Assembly (NCBI GenBank): GCA_019429425.1
Contig: JAHYIU010000001.1
Location: 22,411-86,410 of the forward strand
DNA length: 64,000 nucleotides
Source of the DNA: Candidatus Syntrophosphaera sp.
GTDB lineage: Bacteria; Cloacimonadota; Cloacimonadia; Cloacimonadales; Cloacimonadaceae
Reading direction: 5' to 3'
The notes below the pieces were generated by a model that was given only the letters and a program-made list of their open reading frames with translations, made no database searches and had not been told where the DNA came from. A program made the position numbers and the translations under genes. Shown one piece after another: positions 25,577-34,846 of this stretch (its first letter is position 1; each line of letters begins with the position of its first letter).

Positions 25577-26740
25577 TCAGAGCGACTTTTTGATCTCCTG
25601 CAGGCGGTCTTTGTTGTTTTGGAGAAGATTGATGATCAGGACGATGACCACGGCCAGCAGGCAGGCCAGCAGGAAGGCGATGATGCAGATCACGGCACGT
25701 TTGGGCCGCGCCCGCAATCCCGCTTCGCGCGGGGTATCCAGGATCTCCAGAGAGGGCATGTCGCGCAGTTCTTCCAGCCGCGCGGCCTCAAACTGGGGAT
25801 AGAGGAATTCGAAGACCTTGGACTGGATCTGAAGGTTTAGCTGGAGTTGAGCGAACTGGGAAGCAAGATCTGGCAGGGTGGAAAGATTGATCTGGTAGCG
25901 CGGTTTAAGCTCACTACTGCCGGCCTCGAGGTCACGGATCTGCTGTGAAAGCGCCTCGCCGCGCTTCCTCAGTTCCGCATAGACGGGGGAATTCTCGGAA
26001 TAGTTGCTGCGCGCCAGCTCGAGTTCGACGTCGTTTTGCATCCTGGCAGCCACCACTGCGGCGTATGATTCGATCATGGCCTTGGTCTGGACCTCCAGGT
26101 CAACGGAGTTGTGTTTGGTTTGGAAATCGCGCACTTCCAGGAGCAGGGAATCGATCAGGGCGCGGGTGTCGCCTACCCGTTGCTCCAGGAACTCGCGGTT
26201 CATCTTGCCGCGCGTGACCTTCTGCTCGCGGTTGTAGACATCCAGCCGCTCCAGATAGTAATCCACCATATCCCTGCTGAGCTTTTTGCTTTTGGTCTGC
26301 ACGCGGACGCCCACCAGGCCGGTCTCTGTGCTGTAGCCGATGTTGAGAGTCTTTTCGCGCAGGCGTTTCAGGGCCATGTCCATCGCCTTGAGAGTATCCG
26401 CTTCGGTGATCTGGTAATAGTCGATCAGCTTGAAACGGCGGATCACATCCTCAGAAAAGACGCGTGAAGTCATTGCTGATACCGAATTAATGGCATTCTG
26501 GGAGCCTTCTGATCCCAGCAACTGTGACGTCAGGCCGCCCAGGCCGGCGATGTCGAAAGGCAGGCTGCTGCTTTGGTCGCCCACCACATAGAAAGTGGCC
26601 CGCGATTCCCAGATCTGGGGCGTGAGCAGGCTGTAGACCACCGCGGCGACACTCACCACGGCCACAAATATGATCACGAACCTGCGATGCTTCAGGATTA
26701 ACCTGACCAGTTCAAAGATGTCGAACTCTCTTTTATCCAT
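25577..26740 (-). CDS. Wzz/GNVR-type polysaccharide chain-length or export regulator
   Basis: The 387-residue protein has an N-terminal membrane segment (VIIFVAVVSVAAVVYSLLT, about 25-43) in a typical Wzz context (FELVRLILKHRRF), a long periplasmic coiled-coil region (about 130-330), and a C-terminal membrane segment (ICIIAFLLACLLAVVIVLI). There is no tyrosine-kinase domain, so it is the kinase-free type. It forms an oligomer controlling glycan chain length, matching the O-antigen-ligase-like gene 13 nt downstream. Confidence 0.85.
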   Translation of the reverse strand: MDKREFDIFELVRLILKHRRFVIIFVAVVSVAAVVYSLLTPQIWESRATFYVVGDQSSSLPFDIAGLGGLTSQLLGSEGSQNAINSVSAMTSRVFSEDVIRRFKLIDYYQITEADTLKAMDMALKRLREKTLNIGYSTETGLVGVRVQTKSKKLSRDMVDYYLERLDVYNREQKVTRGKMNREFLEQRVGDTRALIDSLLLEVRDFQTKHNSVDLEVQTKAMIESYAAVVAARMQNDVELELARSNYSENSPVYAELRKRGEALSQQIRDLEAGSSELKPRYQINLSTLPDLASQFAQLQLNLQIQSKVFEFLYPQFEAARLEELRDMPSLEILDTPREAGLRARPKRAVICIIAFLLACLLAVVIVLIINLLQNNKDRLQEIKKSL

Positions 26741-26811
26741 TGCGACCTATCCTTGTAATCTTTTCTTGTTTCGCCGTCCGGAGACCGCATGAGCTTTCTA
26801 AGGTGAATATT

Positions 26812-26841
26812 CCTTATTTGCCCAGTCCATATTATTGTCAA
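26812..26841 (-). promoter_or_regulatory. Candidate promoter of the Wzz/O-antigen-ligase/mazG operon
   Basis: On the minus strand, TTGACA (26841-26836) is followed after 18 nt by AATAAG (26817-26812), about 70 nt before the Wzz start. This is a consensus match only. Confidence 0.3.
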
Positions 26842-26869
26842 TGAATAGTTTTGCCCTGCGCTGAGGAAG

Positions 26870-28120
26870 TCATCCCAGGTAGGGGGCCAGAACTTGCGGT
26901 AGGTCCAGGCCGCCCCCGCTGTTCTGATATGTCTCCAGCAGCGCGATCATCAGGCGCGGCGTGGCCACTCCCGATCCGTTCAAAGTATGCAGGAATCCCA
27001 CCTTGCCGCTCGCGTCGCGATAGCGGATATGGGCGCGGCGGGCCTGGAAATCCTCAAAATTACTCACGGATGAGACCTCCAGATATTTCTGCGAGCCGGG
27101 CGCCCAGACTTCGATATCGTAGGTCTTGGCCGAGGCGAAACTCAGGTCGCCGCTGCAGAGCTGGACCACGCGGTAATGCAGGCCCAGGGCTTGCAACACC
27201 TCCTCCGCGTCCAGCAGCATTTCTTCCAGCGCGGAATAGGATGTTTCCGGCTCCACGAAGCGCACCATTTCCACCTTGTTGAATTGGTGCAAGCGCTGCA
27301 GGCCTTTGGTGTCCTTGCCGTAGGAACCGGCCTCGCGGCGGAAGCAGGGCGTGTAAGCCACATATTTCAGAGGCAGTTGTGAATGCTGAAGCACCTCTCC
27401 CCCATAGATGTTGGTCACCGGGACCTCGGCTGTGGGGATCAGAAACAGGTCGTCCTCGTCCACGTGGTACATGTCGGCTTCCAGCTTGGGCAGTTGGCCC
27501 GTGCCGGTCATGGTTTTTCTGGTCACCAGAAGCGGGACGGCCAGTTCGGTGTAGCCGTGCTTTGCGACATGCAGGTCCAGCATGTAATTGATCAGGGCCC
27601 GTTCCAGCCTGGCCCCGAAACCAGTGTAGATGGGGAATCCGGAGCCGCTTATCCTGGCCCCGCGCATCAAATCGAGCAGTCCGTTCCGGTCCGCGACACC
27701 CAGGTGGTCCAAAGGCTCGAAAGCAAAGCCGGGCTTGCTTCCCCAGCTCTTTATCTCCAGATTGCTGCTTTCGTTGCTGCCGATCGGCACGCTGGGGTGG
27801 GGGATGTTCGGAATGGTTAGCAACAGCGCGTCCAGGGCTGAATTGGCCTCGCTCAGGGAGGCGTTCACGGCTTTGATCCGGTCTGCCACGATGCTCATTT
27901 CCTGCACAAGCCCGGAGGCATCCTCACCCGCTTTCTTCTTTTGGGCGATGGTCTGGGAAACCTGGTTCTGGCTGGCTTTCAGGTTGTCAAATTCGAATTG
28001 GAGCCTGCGGCGATTCTCGTCCACAGCCAGCAGGGCGTCCAGATCGGCCTTTTCGTTCTTGTTGCGTATCGCGGTCCGCACGGCTTCGATGTTCGCGCGT
28101 ATATATTTGATATCCAGCAC
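26870..28120 (-). CDS. serS: Seryl-tRNA synthetase
   Basis: The 416-residue class II synthetase has the N-terminal tRNA-binding coiled coil (about 25-100), motif 2 (FRREAGSYGKDTKG), and motif 3 (GSGVATPRLMIALLE). The start is GTG at 28120, 1 nt after the tpiA stop, using AGGGGA at the end of tpiA as the ribosome site. A complete, ordinary enzyme. Confidence 0.97.
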   Translation of the reverse strand: MLDIKYIRANIEAVRTAIRNKNEKADLDALLAVDENRRRLQFEFDNLKASQNQVSQTIAQKKKAGEDASGLVQEMSIVADRIKAVNASLSEANSALDALLLTIPNIPHPSVPIGSNESSNLEIKSWGSKPGFAFEPLDHLGVADRNGLLDLMRGARISGSGFPIYTGFGARLERALINYMLDLHVAKHGYTELAVPLLVTRKTMTGTGQLPKLEADMYHVDEDDLFLIPTAEVPVTNIYGGEVLQHSQLPLKYVAYTPCFRREAGSYGKDTKGLQRLHQFNKVEMVRFVEPETSYSALEEMLLDAEEVLQALGLHYRVVQLCSGDLSFASAKTYDIEVWAPGSQKYLEVSSVSNFEDFQARRAHIRYRDASGKVGFLHTLNGSGVATPRLMIALLETYQNSGGGLDLPQVLAPYLG

Positions 28121-28121
28121 C

Positions 28122-28907
28122 TTAGGCTCCCCTAATCTTGATCACCTGGGAGGCGGTGTCGATCATGGCGCAAAAATCCTCCAGGATCAGAGAAGCCCCG
28201 CCGATCAAGCCGCCGTCAATGTCCGGCTGCAGCAGCAGTTCGCGGATGTTGCCGGGTTTCACGCTGCCGCCATAGAGGATGTGGATATTGGCGGCGATGG
28301 CTTGCCCGAATTGCTTGTCCAGCCATTCGCGGATGAGCGCGTGCACTTCCTGGGCCTGGTCCGATGTGGCGGTTTTGCCTGTGCCGATGGCCCACACGGG
28401 CTCATAGGCGATCACGACCTCACGGCCGGAAGACAGCTCCACTTCCTCGAAACAGCCGGCAAGCTGCGTCAGGATCACTTTCTCGGTTTGTCCGGCCTCT
28501 CTCTGAGCCAGGGTTTCGCCGATGCAGACGATCGGAATCAGGTCGTTTTCCCGCAACCGGAACAGCTTTTCCCGGATCAGGGCGTCAGATTCCCCGTGGT
28601 ACTGGCGCCGTTCGGAATGGCCGATGATGCAATAGGAAAGCCCCAGGGAGTTCAACTGCACGGCCGAGACCTCACCCGTGTAAGCTCCTGCGGTTTCGGC
28701 GCTTACATCCTGCGCCGCCACTGCCGCCGGAATTCCCTGCAGCAAAGACTGGGCCTTGGCCAGAAAAGGAAAAACGGGGGCGATGATGGGCACAACCCTT
28801 TCCTCATCGTGATCCTTGAGATAGTCTCCCAAATCGAGGCAGAACTGTTCTGTCTCGAAGGCGTCCTTGTTCATCTTCCAATTGCCTGCTATGATGATAT
28901 TGCGCAT
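28122..28907 (-). CDS. tpiA: Triosephosphate isomerase
   Basis: About 261 residues with TIM hallmarks: GNWKMN at the N-terminus, GHSERR, the catalytic Glu in AYEPVWAIGTGKTA, and GGSVKPGN/GGASL phosphate loops. The ATG at 28907 is preferred over a GTG 9 nt upstream because AGGTGG lies 5 nt before it. It heads a two-gene operon with serS. It interconverts dihydroxyacetone phosphate and glyceraldehyde 3-phosphate in glycolysis and gluconeogenesis. Confidence 0.96.
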   Translation of the reverse strand: MRNIIIAGNWKMNKDAFETEQFCLDLGDYLKDHDEERVVPIIAPVFPFLAKAQSLLQGIPAAVAAQDVSAETAGAYTGEVSAVQLNSLGLSYCIIGHSERRQYHGESDALIREKLFRLRENDLIPIVCIGETLAQREAGQTEKVILTQLAGCFEEVELSSGREVVIAYEPVWAIGTGKTATSDQAQEVHALIREWLDKQFGQAIAANIHILYGGSVKPGNIRELLLQPDIDGGLIGGASLILEDFCAMIDTASQVIKIRGA

Positions 28908-29190
28908 GTATTCCACCTGTTGATCTTAGTTTGAAAAAGTACCTAATCCTGAAAAGTGCCGATTCGTCAAGGAAATTGTCAAAACCGCGCGGAACAGCCG
29001 ACCCCGCCTCAAGAAAGGCCGTATTAGCCGCCGAGGATTATCGCGGTGCCAAGAGTGGCAAAGAGTTGTTGTTTTGAATCCCAATACTGAGCGGTCCTAC
29101 AATGGGTCCATACCTTGTTGACGTACTTTCGGCCCCGGGGCAGTTCCCATTGACCATTTCGGGACAATCCAACTCCTCTTTTTTGCTTTG

Positions 29191-29279
29191 GCCCCCCTTA
29201 TCATTACGGTGTTAATACGGACTCATTACGGACTTTGTCCGTAATGAGTCCGTATTAACACCGTAATGATAAGGGGGGC
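29191..29279. repeat. Class B palindromic hairpin element, copy 3
   Basis: An 89-bp hairpin with perfect 43-bp arms (29191-29233 and 29237-29279) and a TTT loop. Each arm has an outer GCCCCCCTT clamp and three units ending in TACGG spaced exactly 11 nt apart (29205, 29216, 29227). Its ACGGTGTTAAT (29206-29216) also occurs in the outer part of class A copy 1 (5971-5981), so the two classes are related. It lies between divergent genes. Confidence 0.92.
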
Positions 29280-29313
29280 GACAGCTTAATTTCTTGTTCG
29301 ACAGGCTGTGCCT

Positions 29314-29404
29314 TCCCGGCGCAGGCCCGGACCCAGTCAGACATAAACTGATCGTAATTAACTGGTATTAAAAGAACTGGATCCCTGCCTGCGCCGGGAT
29401 GACA
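29314..29404. repeat. Dispersed short repeat with inverted ends
   Basis: TCCCGGCGCAGGC (29314-29326) and GCCTGCGCCGGGA (29387-29399) form a 13-bp inverted repeat, followed by TGACA. The phrase GGATCCCTGC...CGCCGGGATGACA resembles the 'CGGGATGACA' interspersed repeats seen in many bacterial genomes. It is possibly a MITE-like remnant; boundaries are approximate. Confidence 0.45.
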
Positions 29405-29601
29405 GTGCTCTAACTACTCATTTGGATCCCTGACGAACCACCCCACACACTTTCTGCGCTCCTCCGCGGAGGCCAAGGACGCCGGGATGACACAGGAGTT
29501 TGCCTGCAGAGGCCAAGACTAGCCGCCATGAATGGACAAGAGGCTGGTTTTTTTGCCTTGTCATGGGGGCAATTATCACGGTTTTACCGGCACTTGACAG
29601 C

Positions 29602-29630
29602 TTAACATCGCTTTTGCTTGACGAAATAAT
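29602..29630 (+). promoter_or_regulatory. Candidate promoter of the transcarboxylase-pyr operon
   Basis: TTAACA (29602-29607) and AATAAT (29625-29630) are separated by 17 nt, about 90 nt before the ATG at 29721. TTGACA and TTGACG boxes also occur at 29594 and 29618. The -10 matches that proposed upstream of the EIIA-CBS gene. Consensus evidence only. Confidence 0.35.
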
Positions 29631-29720
29631 GCTCTGTTCAAAAATGGAAAAATATATGCATTTGGTGAAAAAACCAATTTCAAAACACCCGAATCATACC
29701 TGAACAAGAGGTAAACAGAG

Positions 29721-31274
29721 ATGTTAACAAGCAAGGACGCGATCAGGAAGCTGCAGGAGAAGGAAGCCAGGATCCTGCAAATGGGCGGCGAAAAGGCCGT
29801 GGAAAAACAGAAGCAGGGCGGCAAACTCAATGCCCGCGAGCGTTTGGACCTGCTGTTCGATCCCGGCACCTTCCGTGAATTGGATATGTTTGTGCAGCAC
29901 CGCTGCGATAATTTTGGCATGGAAAACATCGAGATCCCCTCAGATGGAGTGATCACCGGCCATGGATTGGTCGACGGACGCCCTGTCTTCGCGTTTTCGC
30001 AGGATTTCACCTCGCGGGGCGGATCGTTGGGAGAAATGCACGCCGCCAAGATCTGCAAGGTCATGGACATGGCCCTGAAAAGCGGGCTTCCCCTGATCGG
30101 AATCCAGGATAGCGGCGGGGCCCGCATTCAGGAAGGAGTTGACGCACTGCGCGGCTACGGGGATATTTTCTACCGCAATTCCCGCGCCAGTGGAGTGATC
30201 CCCCAGATCACCGCGATCATGGGGCCCTGCGCCGGTGGGGCGGTCTATTCACCCGCCATGACGGATTTCGTTTTCATGGTCAAGCACACCAGTTTCATGT
30301 TCATCACCGGACCAGACGTGATCCGCGCGGTCACCGGCGAAGAAACCACCCAGGAAGAGCTCGGCGGCGCGATGGCTCACAACAGCAAGAGCGGGAACGC
30401 CCATTTCGCCTGTGAGAACGATGCCGACGCCATCCAGCAGATCAAGATGCTGCTCAGTTTTTTGCCGGCCAACAACATGGAGGACGCGCCGCGCACAGAA
30501 TGCGCGGATGATCCCTGGCGGCTATGCCCTGAACTGGATGAGATCATTCCGGACAGCCCTAAGATGAGCTATGACATGCGCGACATCATCCACAGCATCG
30601 CGGATAACGGCCTCTTTTTCGAACCGCACAAGTATTACGCTCAAAACGTGATCGTGGGATTTTCCCGCCTCAACGGACGCGTCGTCGGCATAGTGGCAAA
30701 CCAGCCCACAGTGCTGGCAGGCTGCCTGGACATCGATGCCTCGGACAAGGCCACCCGCTTCATCCGCTTTTGCGATGCCTTCAACATACCGCTGCTGACC
30801 TTCGTTGACGTGCCCGGCTACCTGCCCGGCACGCATCAGGAACATAGCGGAATCATCCGCCACGGCGCGAAGTTGCTCTGGTGCTACTCCGAAGCGACCG
30901 TTCCCAAACTCACGGTCGTCACCCGCAAGGACTACGGTGGAAGCTATATCGCCATGAGCAGCAGGCACTTGGGCGCGGACATGGTTTTTGCCTGGCCCAA
31001 GGCCGAGATCGCCGTGATGGGCGCACAGGGCGCGGCCAACATCATCTTCCGCAAGGAGATAGCCGCGGCCGAAGACAAAGATGCCAAGCGGGCTGAAATG
31101 ATCCAGATCTATGAAGACCAGTTCAACAATCCCTATGTGGCGGCCGCCCGCGGCTATGTGGACGCGGTGATCCTGCCCTCCGAAACCCGCAAGCGCCTGA
31201 TCGACGCTCTGGAAATCCTGAGCAGCAAGAGCGAAAGCCTGCCGCCCAAAAAACATGGGAACATACCGGCCTAA
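29721..31274 (+). CDS. Acyl-CoA carboxyltransferase, 12S-type subunit of a methylmalonyl-CoA transcarboxylase
   Basis: A 517-residue paralogue of the 1225-2775 protein with the same architecture and signatures ([60 protein letters not shown], ending KHGNIPA). It is followed by an MmdE-like peptide and a pyruvate-type carboxyltransferase fused to biotin, so it most likely acts as the 12S (methylmalonyl-CoA/propionyl-CoA) half of a transcarboxylase rather than in the membrane pump. By family knowledge: methylmalonyl-CoA + pyruvate <-> propionyl-CoA + oxaloacetate. AAGAGGTAAACAGAG precedes the ATG. No biotin carboxylase gene is present. Confidence 0.85.
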   Translation: MLTSKDAIRKLQEKEARILQMGGEKAVEKQKQGGKLNARERLDLLFDPGTFRELDMFVQHRCDNFGMENIEIPSDGVITGHGLVDGRPVFAFSQDFTSRGGSLGEMHAAKICKVMDMALKSGLPLIGIQDSGGARIQEGVDALRGYGDIFYRNSRASGVIPQITAIMGPCAGGAVYSPAMTDFVFMVKHTSFMFITGPDVIRAVTGEETTQEELGGAMAHNSKSGNAHFACENDADAIQQIKMLLSFLPANNMEDAPRTECADDPWRLCPELDEIIPDSPKMSYDMRDIIHSIADNGLFFEPHKYYAQNVIVGFSRLNGRVVGIVANQPTVLAGCLDIDASDKATRFIRFCDAFNIPLLTFVDVPGYLPGTHQEHSGIIRHGAKLLWCYSEATVPKLTVVTRKDYGGSYIAMSSRHLGADMVFAWPKAEIAVMGAQGAANIIFRKEIAAAEDKDAKRAEMIQIYEDQFNNPYVAAARGYVDAVILPSETRKRLIDALEILSSKSESLPPKKHGNIPA

Positions 31275-31297
31275 GGGCAACACGGGGATAACAGATC

Positions 31298-31489
31298 ATG
31301 AGCGATAGCAAAAAGGAACTTGCCGCCATCGCCGGAGTGATGGCGATGTTGACCTCGGAACAATCAGTTCTTGAATACCCCAACCGTCCGCTGGAAAACG
31401 CGCCCAGCGTCTGGCAGGCCTACGGACGCCAGCAAACCATGCAATACCGCGACATCATCCAACGCAGAATTATAAAAAGAAGCAGATAA
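31298..31489 (+). CDS. Small MmdE-like assembly peptide of the transcarboxylase
   Basis: A 63-residue soluble peptide. Residues 6-18 (KELAAIAGVMAML) and the basic Trp-containing end (VWQAYGRQQTMQYRDIIQRR, about 38-57) parallel the cytoplasmic tail of the OadG/MmdD-like protein at 341-1213 (VIAALIAAL, then QWRSS and NRDILRTRR). In Veillonella the epsilon subunit MmdE similarly resembles the C-terminal part of MmdD and stabilises the complex. Position between the 12S-type and 5S-type genes (23-nt and 11-nt gaps) supports an adaptor role. There is no membrane segment, as expected for a soluble complex. The ribosome site is weak (GGGGAT). The assignment is inference from pattern and context. Confidence 0.6.
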   Translation: MSDSKKELAAIAGVMAMLTSEQSVLEYPNRPLENAPSVWQAYGRQQTMQYRDIIQRRIIKRSR

Positions 31490-31500
31490 AAGGAGAGACC

Positions 31501-33507
31501 ATGGCAGAACATGGAATCGTAGAAAAAAGCGCCATGCGCTACGAAGCCGACCGTCCCAGGGCGGCAAACCCGATCAAGATCCAGGACCTGTCCTTCCGGG
31601 ACGGGCATCAGTCCCTGTTCGCCACCCGCGGCAGGACGGAAGACATGCTGCATGTGGCCGAACTCATGGACCAGGTTGGCTATTACAGCATGGAAGTATG
31701 GGGCGGAGCGACCTTTGACGCGATGCACCGCTATCTGGGAGAGGATCCCTGGGAGCGCATCCGCGTCCTTAAAAAACACATCAAGAAAACCCCCTTTTCC
31801 ATGCTCCTGCGCGGGCAAAACCTCGTGGGCTACCAAAACTATGCCGACGATGTGGTGGAAGCCTTCGTGCAAAGGGCCTGCGACAACGGGATAGACATCT
31901 TCCGCGTGTTCGACGCCCTTAACGACTTCCGCAATTTCCAGACCGCGGTCAAGATCATCAAGAAGAACAAGAAACATTTCCAGGGAACGATCTGTTATTC
32001 GCTCACCGAACAGCGCATGGGTGGCGAAACCTACAACCTGGAGTACTATCTGAAAAAAGCCAAACAGCTTGAGGAGATGGGTGCTGACACAGTCTGCATC
32101 AAGGACATGGCGGGCCTGGTGGCTCCCTATGACGCCTACGACATTGTCAAGGGGCTGAAGGAAACTGTGAAGGTTCCGGTGCATTTCCACACCCATTTCA
32201 CCAGCGGAATGGGTGATCTGGCCTTGTTCAAAGCCATCGAGGCCGGGGTGGACATCATCGACACCTGCCTCGGGCCCTATGCCTACCGGACCTCGCATCC
32301 TGCCGTGGAACCCTTTGTGAACGCGCTTTTGGGCACCAACCGCGACACCGGGTTCGACATCCGTCTGCTGAACAAGATCAGCAAGGAAATGGAAAAGGAC
32401 ATCCCCAAATACCTGCATTTCGCGGACAACACGAAGTTTTCCATCATCGACACGGACGTCATCATCCACCAGACCCCAGGCGGCATGCTATCCAACCTGG
32501 TGAACCAGCTCAAGCAGATGGACGCCATCGACAGGCTGGACGACGTGTTTGCCGAGATCCCCAAGGTCCGCAAGGAACTGGGCCAGATACCTCTGGTGAC
32601 GCCAACCAGCCAGATCGTGGGCATCCAAGCCGTGAACAATGCCCTGTTTGACACCAAAGATGGCGAATACTCCCGCATCACCGAACAGGTAAAAGACCTC
32701 TGCTACGGACTCTATGGCAAGACGACCTTGCCCATTGACCCAGAAGTACAGAAAAAAGCCCTGAAAGGTTATCCCCGCGGAGAAAAACCCATCACGGTCC
32801 GCCCCGGCGACGTGATCGAACCCGCCATGGACAAGGTGAAGGCCGAGACCGAAGGCCTGGCCAAGGATCTGGACGATCAATTGATCGTGGCGCTATACAA
32901 TCTCACCGGAAAGAAATTCCTCAGGATCAAGTATGATCTGGAACCCATGCCGGAAGACATGAAACCTCTCACTATCGAAGAAGTCAAGCGCCAGGAAGAG
33001 CTATGCCAAAAGGCCAGAGCCGGCCAATTGGTTGAAAAAACCGCCAAGCAGCCAACCGAAAAACCCGATGGTCTTCGCCAGTTCGATGTATATGTGGATG
33101 ACACCTATTACCAGGTTGAAGTGTCAGAGAAAGGCGGAAATCCGCGCGTGGTGAGAACCGCGCCGGTTGCGCAAGCCCCCGCGGCCCTGGCTCCCAAAGC
33201 CAGTAATCCGGCCCCCGCGCCAGTCCAGAACAATCCCGCTCCCGCTCCCGCACCCAAACCTGCCAAACCTGTTGTAGATTCTGCTGAAGGCACTCCGGTG
33301 CATGCCCCCATGCCCGGAATGTTCATCAAATATGACAAACAGGTCGGGGACAAAGTCCAGGTCGGCGAAACAGTTCTGGTGCTGGAAGCCATGAAGATGT
33401 ACAACAACATCCCCAGCCCGGTCGAAGGAACCGTCGTTTCGACGCCTTTCACTTCGGGCGACACGGTCGGCAAGGGCGATGTTCTGATCGTCATCAAACC
33501 GGAATAA
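31501..33507 (+). CDS. Pyruvate/oxaloacetate carboxyltransferase (5S/OadA/PycB type) with fused biotinyl domain
   Basis: The 668-residue protein contains a TIM-barrel carboxyltransferase (about 20-300: [38 protein letters not shown]), the conserved PYC/OadA C-terminal carboxylase domain (to about 500), an Ala/Pro-rich linker (about 560-595), and a biotinyl domain with EAMKM, acceptor lysine K632. In Propionibacterium transcarboxylase these are separate 5S and 1.3S proteins; here they are one chain, as in OadA. It exchanges the carboxyl group between pyruvate/oxaloacetate and biotin. The neighbouring 12S-type and MmdE-like genes point to transcarboxylase; pyruvate carboxylase B or oxaloacetate decarboxylase alpha is the alternative, but no biotin carboxylase or OadB lies nearby. 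AGGAGA precedes the ATG. Confidence 0.9.
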   Translation: MAEHGIVEKSAMRYEADRPRAANPIKIQDLSFRDGHQSLFATRGRTEDMLHVAELMDQVGYYSMEVWGGATFDAMHRYLGEDPWERIRVLKKHIKKTPFSMLLRGQNLVGYQNYADDVVEAFVQRACDNGIDIFRVFDALNDFRNFQTAVKIIKKNKKHFQGTICYSLTEQRMGGETYNLEYYLKKAKQLEEMGADTVCIKDMAGLVAPYDAYDIVKGLKETVKVPVHFHTHFTSGMGDLALFKAIEAGVDIIDTCLGPYAYRTSHPAVEPFVNALLGTNRDTGFDIRLLNKISKEMEKDIPKYLHFADNTKFSIIDTDVIIHQTPGGMLSNLVNQLKQMDAIDRLDDVFAEIPKVRKELGQIPLVTPTSQIVGIQAVNNALFDTKDGEYSRITEQVKDLCYGLYGKTTLPIDPEVQKKALKGYPRGEKPITVRPGDVIEPAMDKVKAETEGLAKDLDDQLIVALYNLTGKKFLRIKYDLEPMPEDMKPLTIEEVKRQEELCQKARAGQLVEKTAKQPTEKPDGLRQFDVYVDDTYYQVEVSEKGGNPRVVRTAPVAQAPAALAPKASNPAPAPVQNNPAPAPAPKPAKPVVDSAEGTPVHAPMPGMFIKYDKQVGDKVQVGETVLVLEAMKMYNNIPSPVEGTVVSTPFTSGDTVGKGDVLIVIKPE

Positions 33508-33526
33508 ACCACTATCAGGAGTCAAG

Positions 33527-34063
33527 ATGCAGACAAAAAGCACGATCATGGACAAAGCGCAGATGGAGCGCAGCGTCCACCGCATGGCGCATGAAATCAT
33601 CGAGCAGAACCGCGGCCTGGAAAAGATCCGCCTGGTGGGAATCCGCTCCAGGGGAGTGCCTCTGGCGCAGCGGCTTTCCAACTATCTGCGCCTGATCGAG
33701 GGCCAGGACATTCCCGTGGGAATATTGGACATAACCCTTTACCGCGATGATCTTTCCACCATCTCGCATCAGCCCGTGATAAAAGGCTCGCAATTGGGTT
33801 TCGATATCGAGGACGCCATCATCATCCTGGTCGACGATGTGCTTTACACCGGCAGGACGGTGCGCGCGGCCATCGACGCGCTGATGGATTTCGGCCGCCC
33901 CAAACAGATCCAACTGGCCGTGCTGATCGACCGCGGACACCGCGAACTGCCGATCAAGGCTGATTTCGTGGGCAAAAACGTCCCCACTTCCAAGGAAGAG
34001 ATCATCAGCGTGGAATTTGAAGAAACGGATGGCAACGATGCGGTCAAGATCGTTCTACTCTAA
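33527..34063 (+). CDS. pyrR: PyrR-type pyrimidine regulator / uracil phosphoribosyltransferase
   Basis: A 178-residue type I phosphoribosyltransferase with the PRPP loop [18 protein letters not shown] and the N-terminal [13 protein letters not shown] motif of PyrR. It binds UMP-sensitive attenuator RNA and/or makes UMP from uracil. No PyrR attenuator was recognised upstream. It follows the carboxyltransferase by 19 nt and overlaps pyrF, so pyrimidine genes share the operon. Confidence 0.9.
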   Translation: MQTKSTIMDKAQMERSVHRMAHEIIEQNRGLEKIRLVGIRSRGVPLAQRLSNYLRLIEGQDIPVGILDITLYRDDLSTISHQPVIKGSQLGFDIEDAIIILVDDVLYTGRTVRAAIDALMDFGRPKQIQLAVLIDRGHRELPIKADFVGKNVPTSKEEIISVEFEETDGNDAVKIVLL

Positions 34064-34835
34064 ATACCAGGCCCGCTGGCAAAGCACCGCAAGCCTCGTC
34101 TGCATCGGCCTGGATTCGGACGTCACCCAACTGCCGGATTGCGTGCTCTCGGAAGCCAACCCGATCTGGGAGTTCAACCGCCGCATCATAGACGAGACCC
34201 ATGCCCATGCCTGCGCCTACAAGCCCAATCTGGCCTTCTATCTCAGCGACGGAAGCCGGGGCCTGGAAGCTCTGCGGCTCACGGTCGAGTACATTCCCGA
34301 GGATATACCCGTGATCCTGGATTGCAAGGCCGGCGATATTGGCAACACCATGGAGCAGTATGCCGTCAGCTTTTTCGACAAACTCCGCTTTGACGCCATC
34401 ACCCTCAACCCGCTGATGGGTTCAGATGTCCTCAAGCCAGTTCTGAAGAGGGACGGGGCCTTTGCCTTCGCGCTTGCCCTGACCTCCAATCCCTCGGCGG
34501 AGGATTTTTTTCTGCAGGGCGGCATGGCGGAAAGGGTGTCGGATTGGATCAACGGCTTTGCCGTCGATAAGGTCGGCGCCGTGGTCGGTGCCACTCAAAG
34601 CCAGGATTTGAGGCGCATGCGGGAACTAATGCCCGGCCGGATTTTTCTGATTCCCGGGATCGGAGCCCAGGGCGGAGACCTCCAGGACGTTCTCCAGGAC
34701 GCGACCGACACCCGGGAAATGCCCAACATCCTGATCAATTCATCGCGGGGGATCATCTTCAAGGAAAAAACCCCCCTGTTTGCCAAAGCTGCAGGGGACG
34801 AGGCCCGGAAACTCAAGGACCTGGCTGTAGTTTAG
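34029..34835 (+). CDS. pyrF: Orotidine 5'-phosphate decarboxylase (type 2)
   Basis: About 268 residues with type 2 OMPDC motifs: [10 protein letters not shown] at the N-terminus, catalytic [24 protein letters not shown] and the phosphate loop [10 protein letters not shown]. It makes UMP from OMP, the last step of pyrimidine synthesis. The start is uncertain within a 47-nt overlap with pyrR; ATG 34029 (after GAAGAAACGG) or 34038 are both plausible. It is convergent with the aldolase gene (11-nt gap). Confidence 0.92.
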   Translation: MATMRSRSFYSKYQARWQSTASLVCIGLDSDVTQLPDCVLSEANPIWEFNRRIIDETHAHACAYKPNLAFYLSDGSRGLEALRLTVEYIPEDIPVILDCKAGDIGNTMEQYAVSFFDKLRFDAITLNPLMGSDVLKPVLKRDGAFAFALALTSNPSAEDFFLQGGMAERVSDWINGFAVDKVGAVVGATQSQDLRRMRELMPGRIFLIPGIGAQGGDLQDVLQDATDTREMPNILINSSRGIIFKEKTPLFAKAAGDEARKLKDLAVV

Positions 34836-34846
34836 CCCGCCGGTTG

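Larger units (their letters stand above)
28908..29720. other. Long gene-free region between divergent tpiA and the transcarboxylase operon
   Basis: About 810 bp without a supportable gene. It contains class B hairpin copy 3 (29191-29279), a dispersed repeat with a CGGGATGACA motif (29314-29404, with another GCCGGGATGACA near 29480), and a candidate promoter near 29602-29630. The rest shows nothing recognisable. Confidence 0.7.

Noticed and set aside
29500..29703. A 67-codon plus-strand frame upstream of the transcarboxylase.
   Set aside because: It lacks a ribosome site, crosses the candidate promoter and shows no similarity; treated as non-coding.
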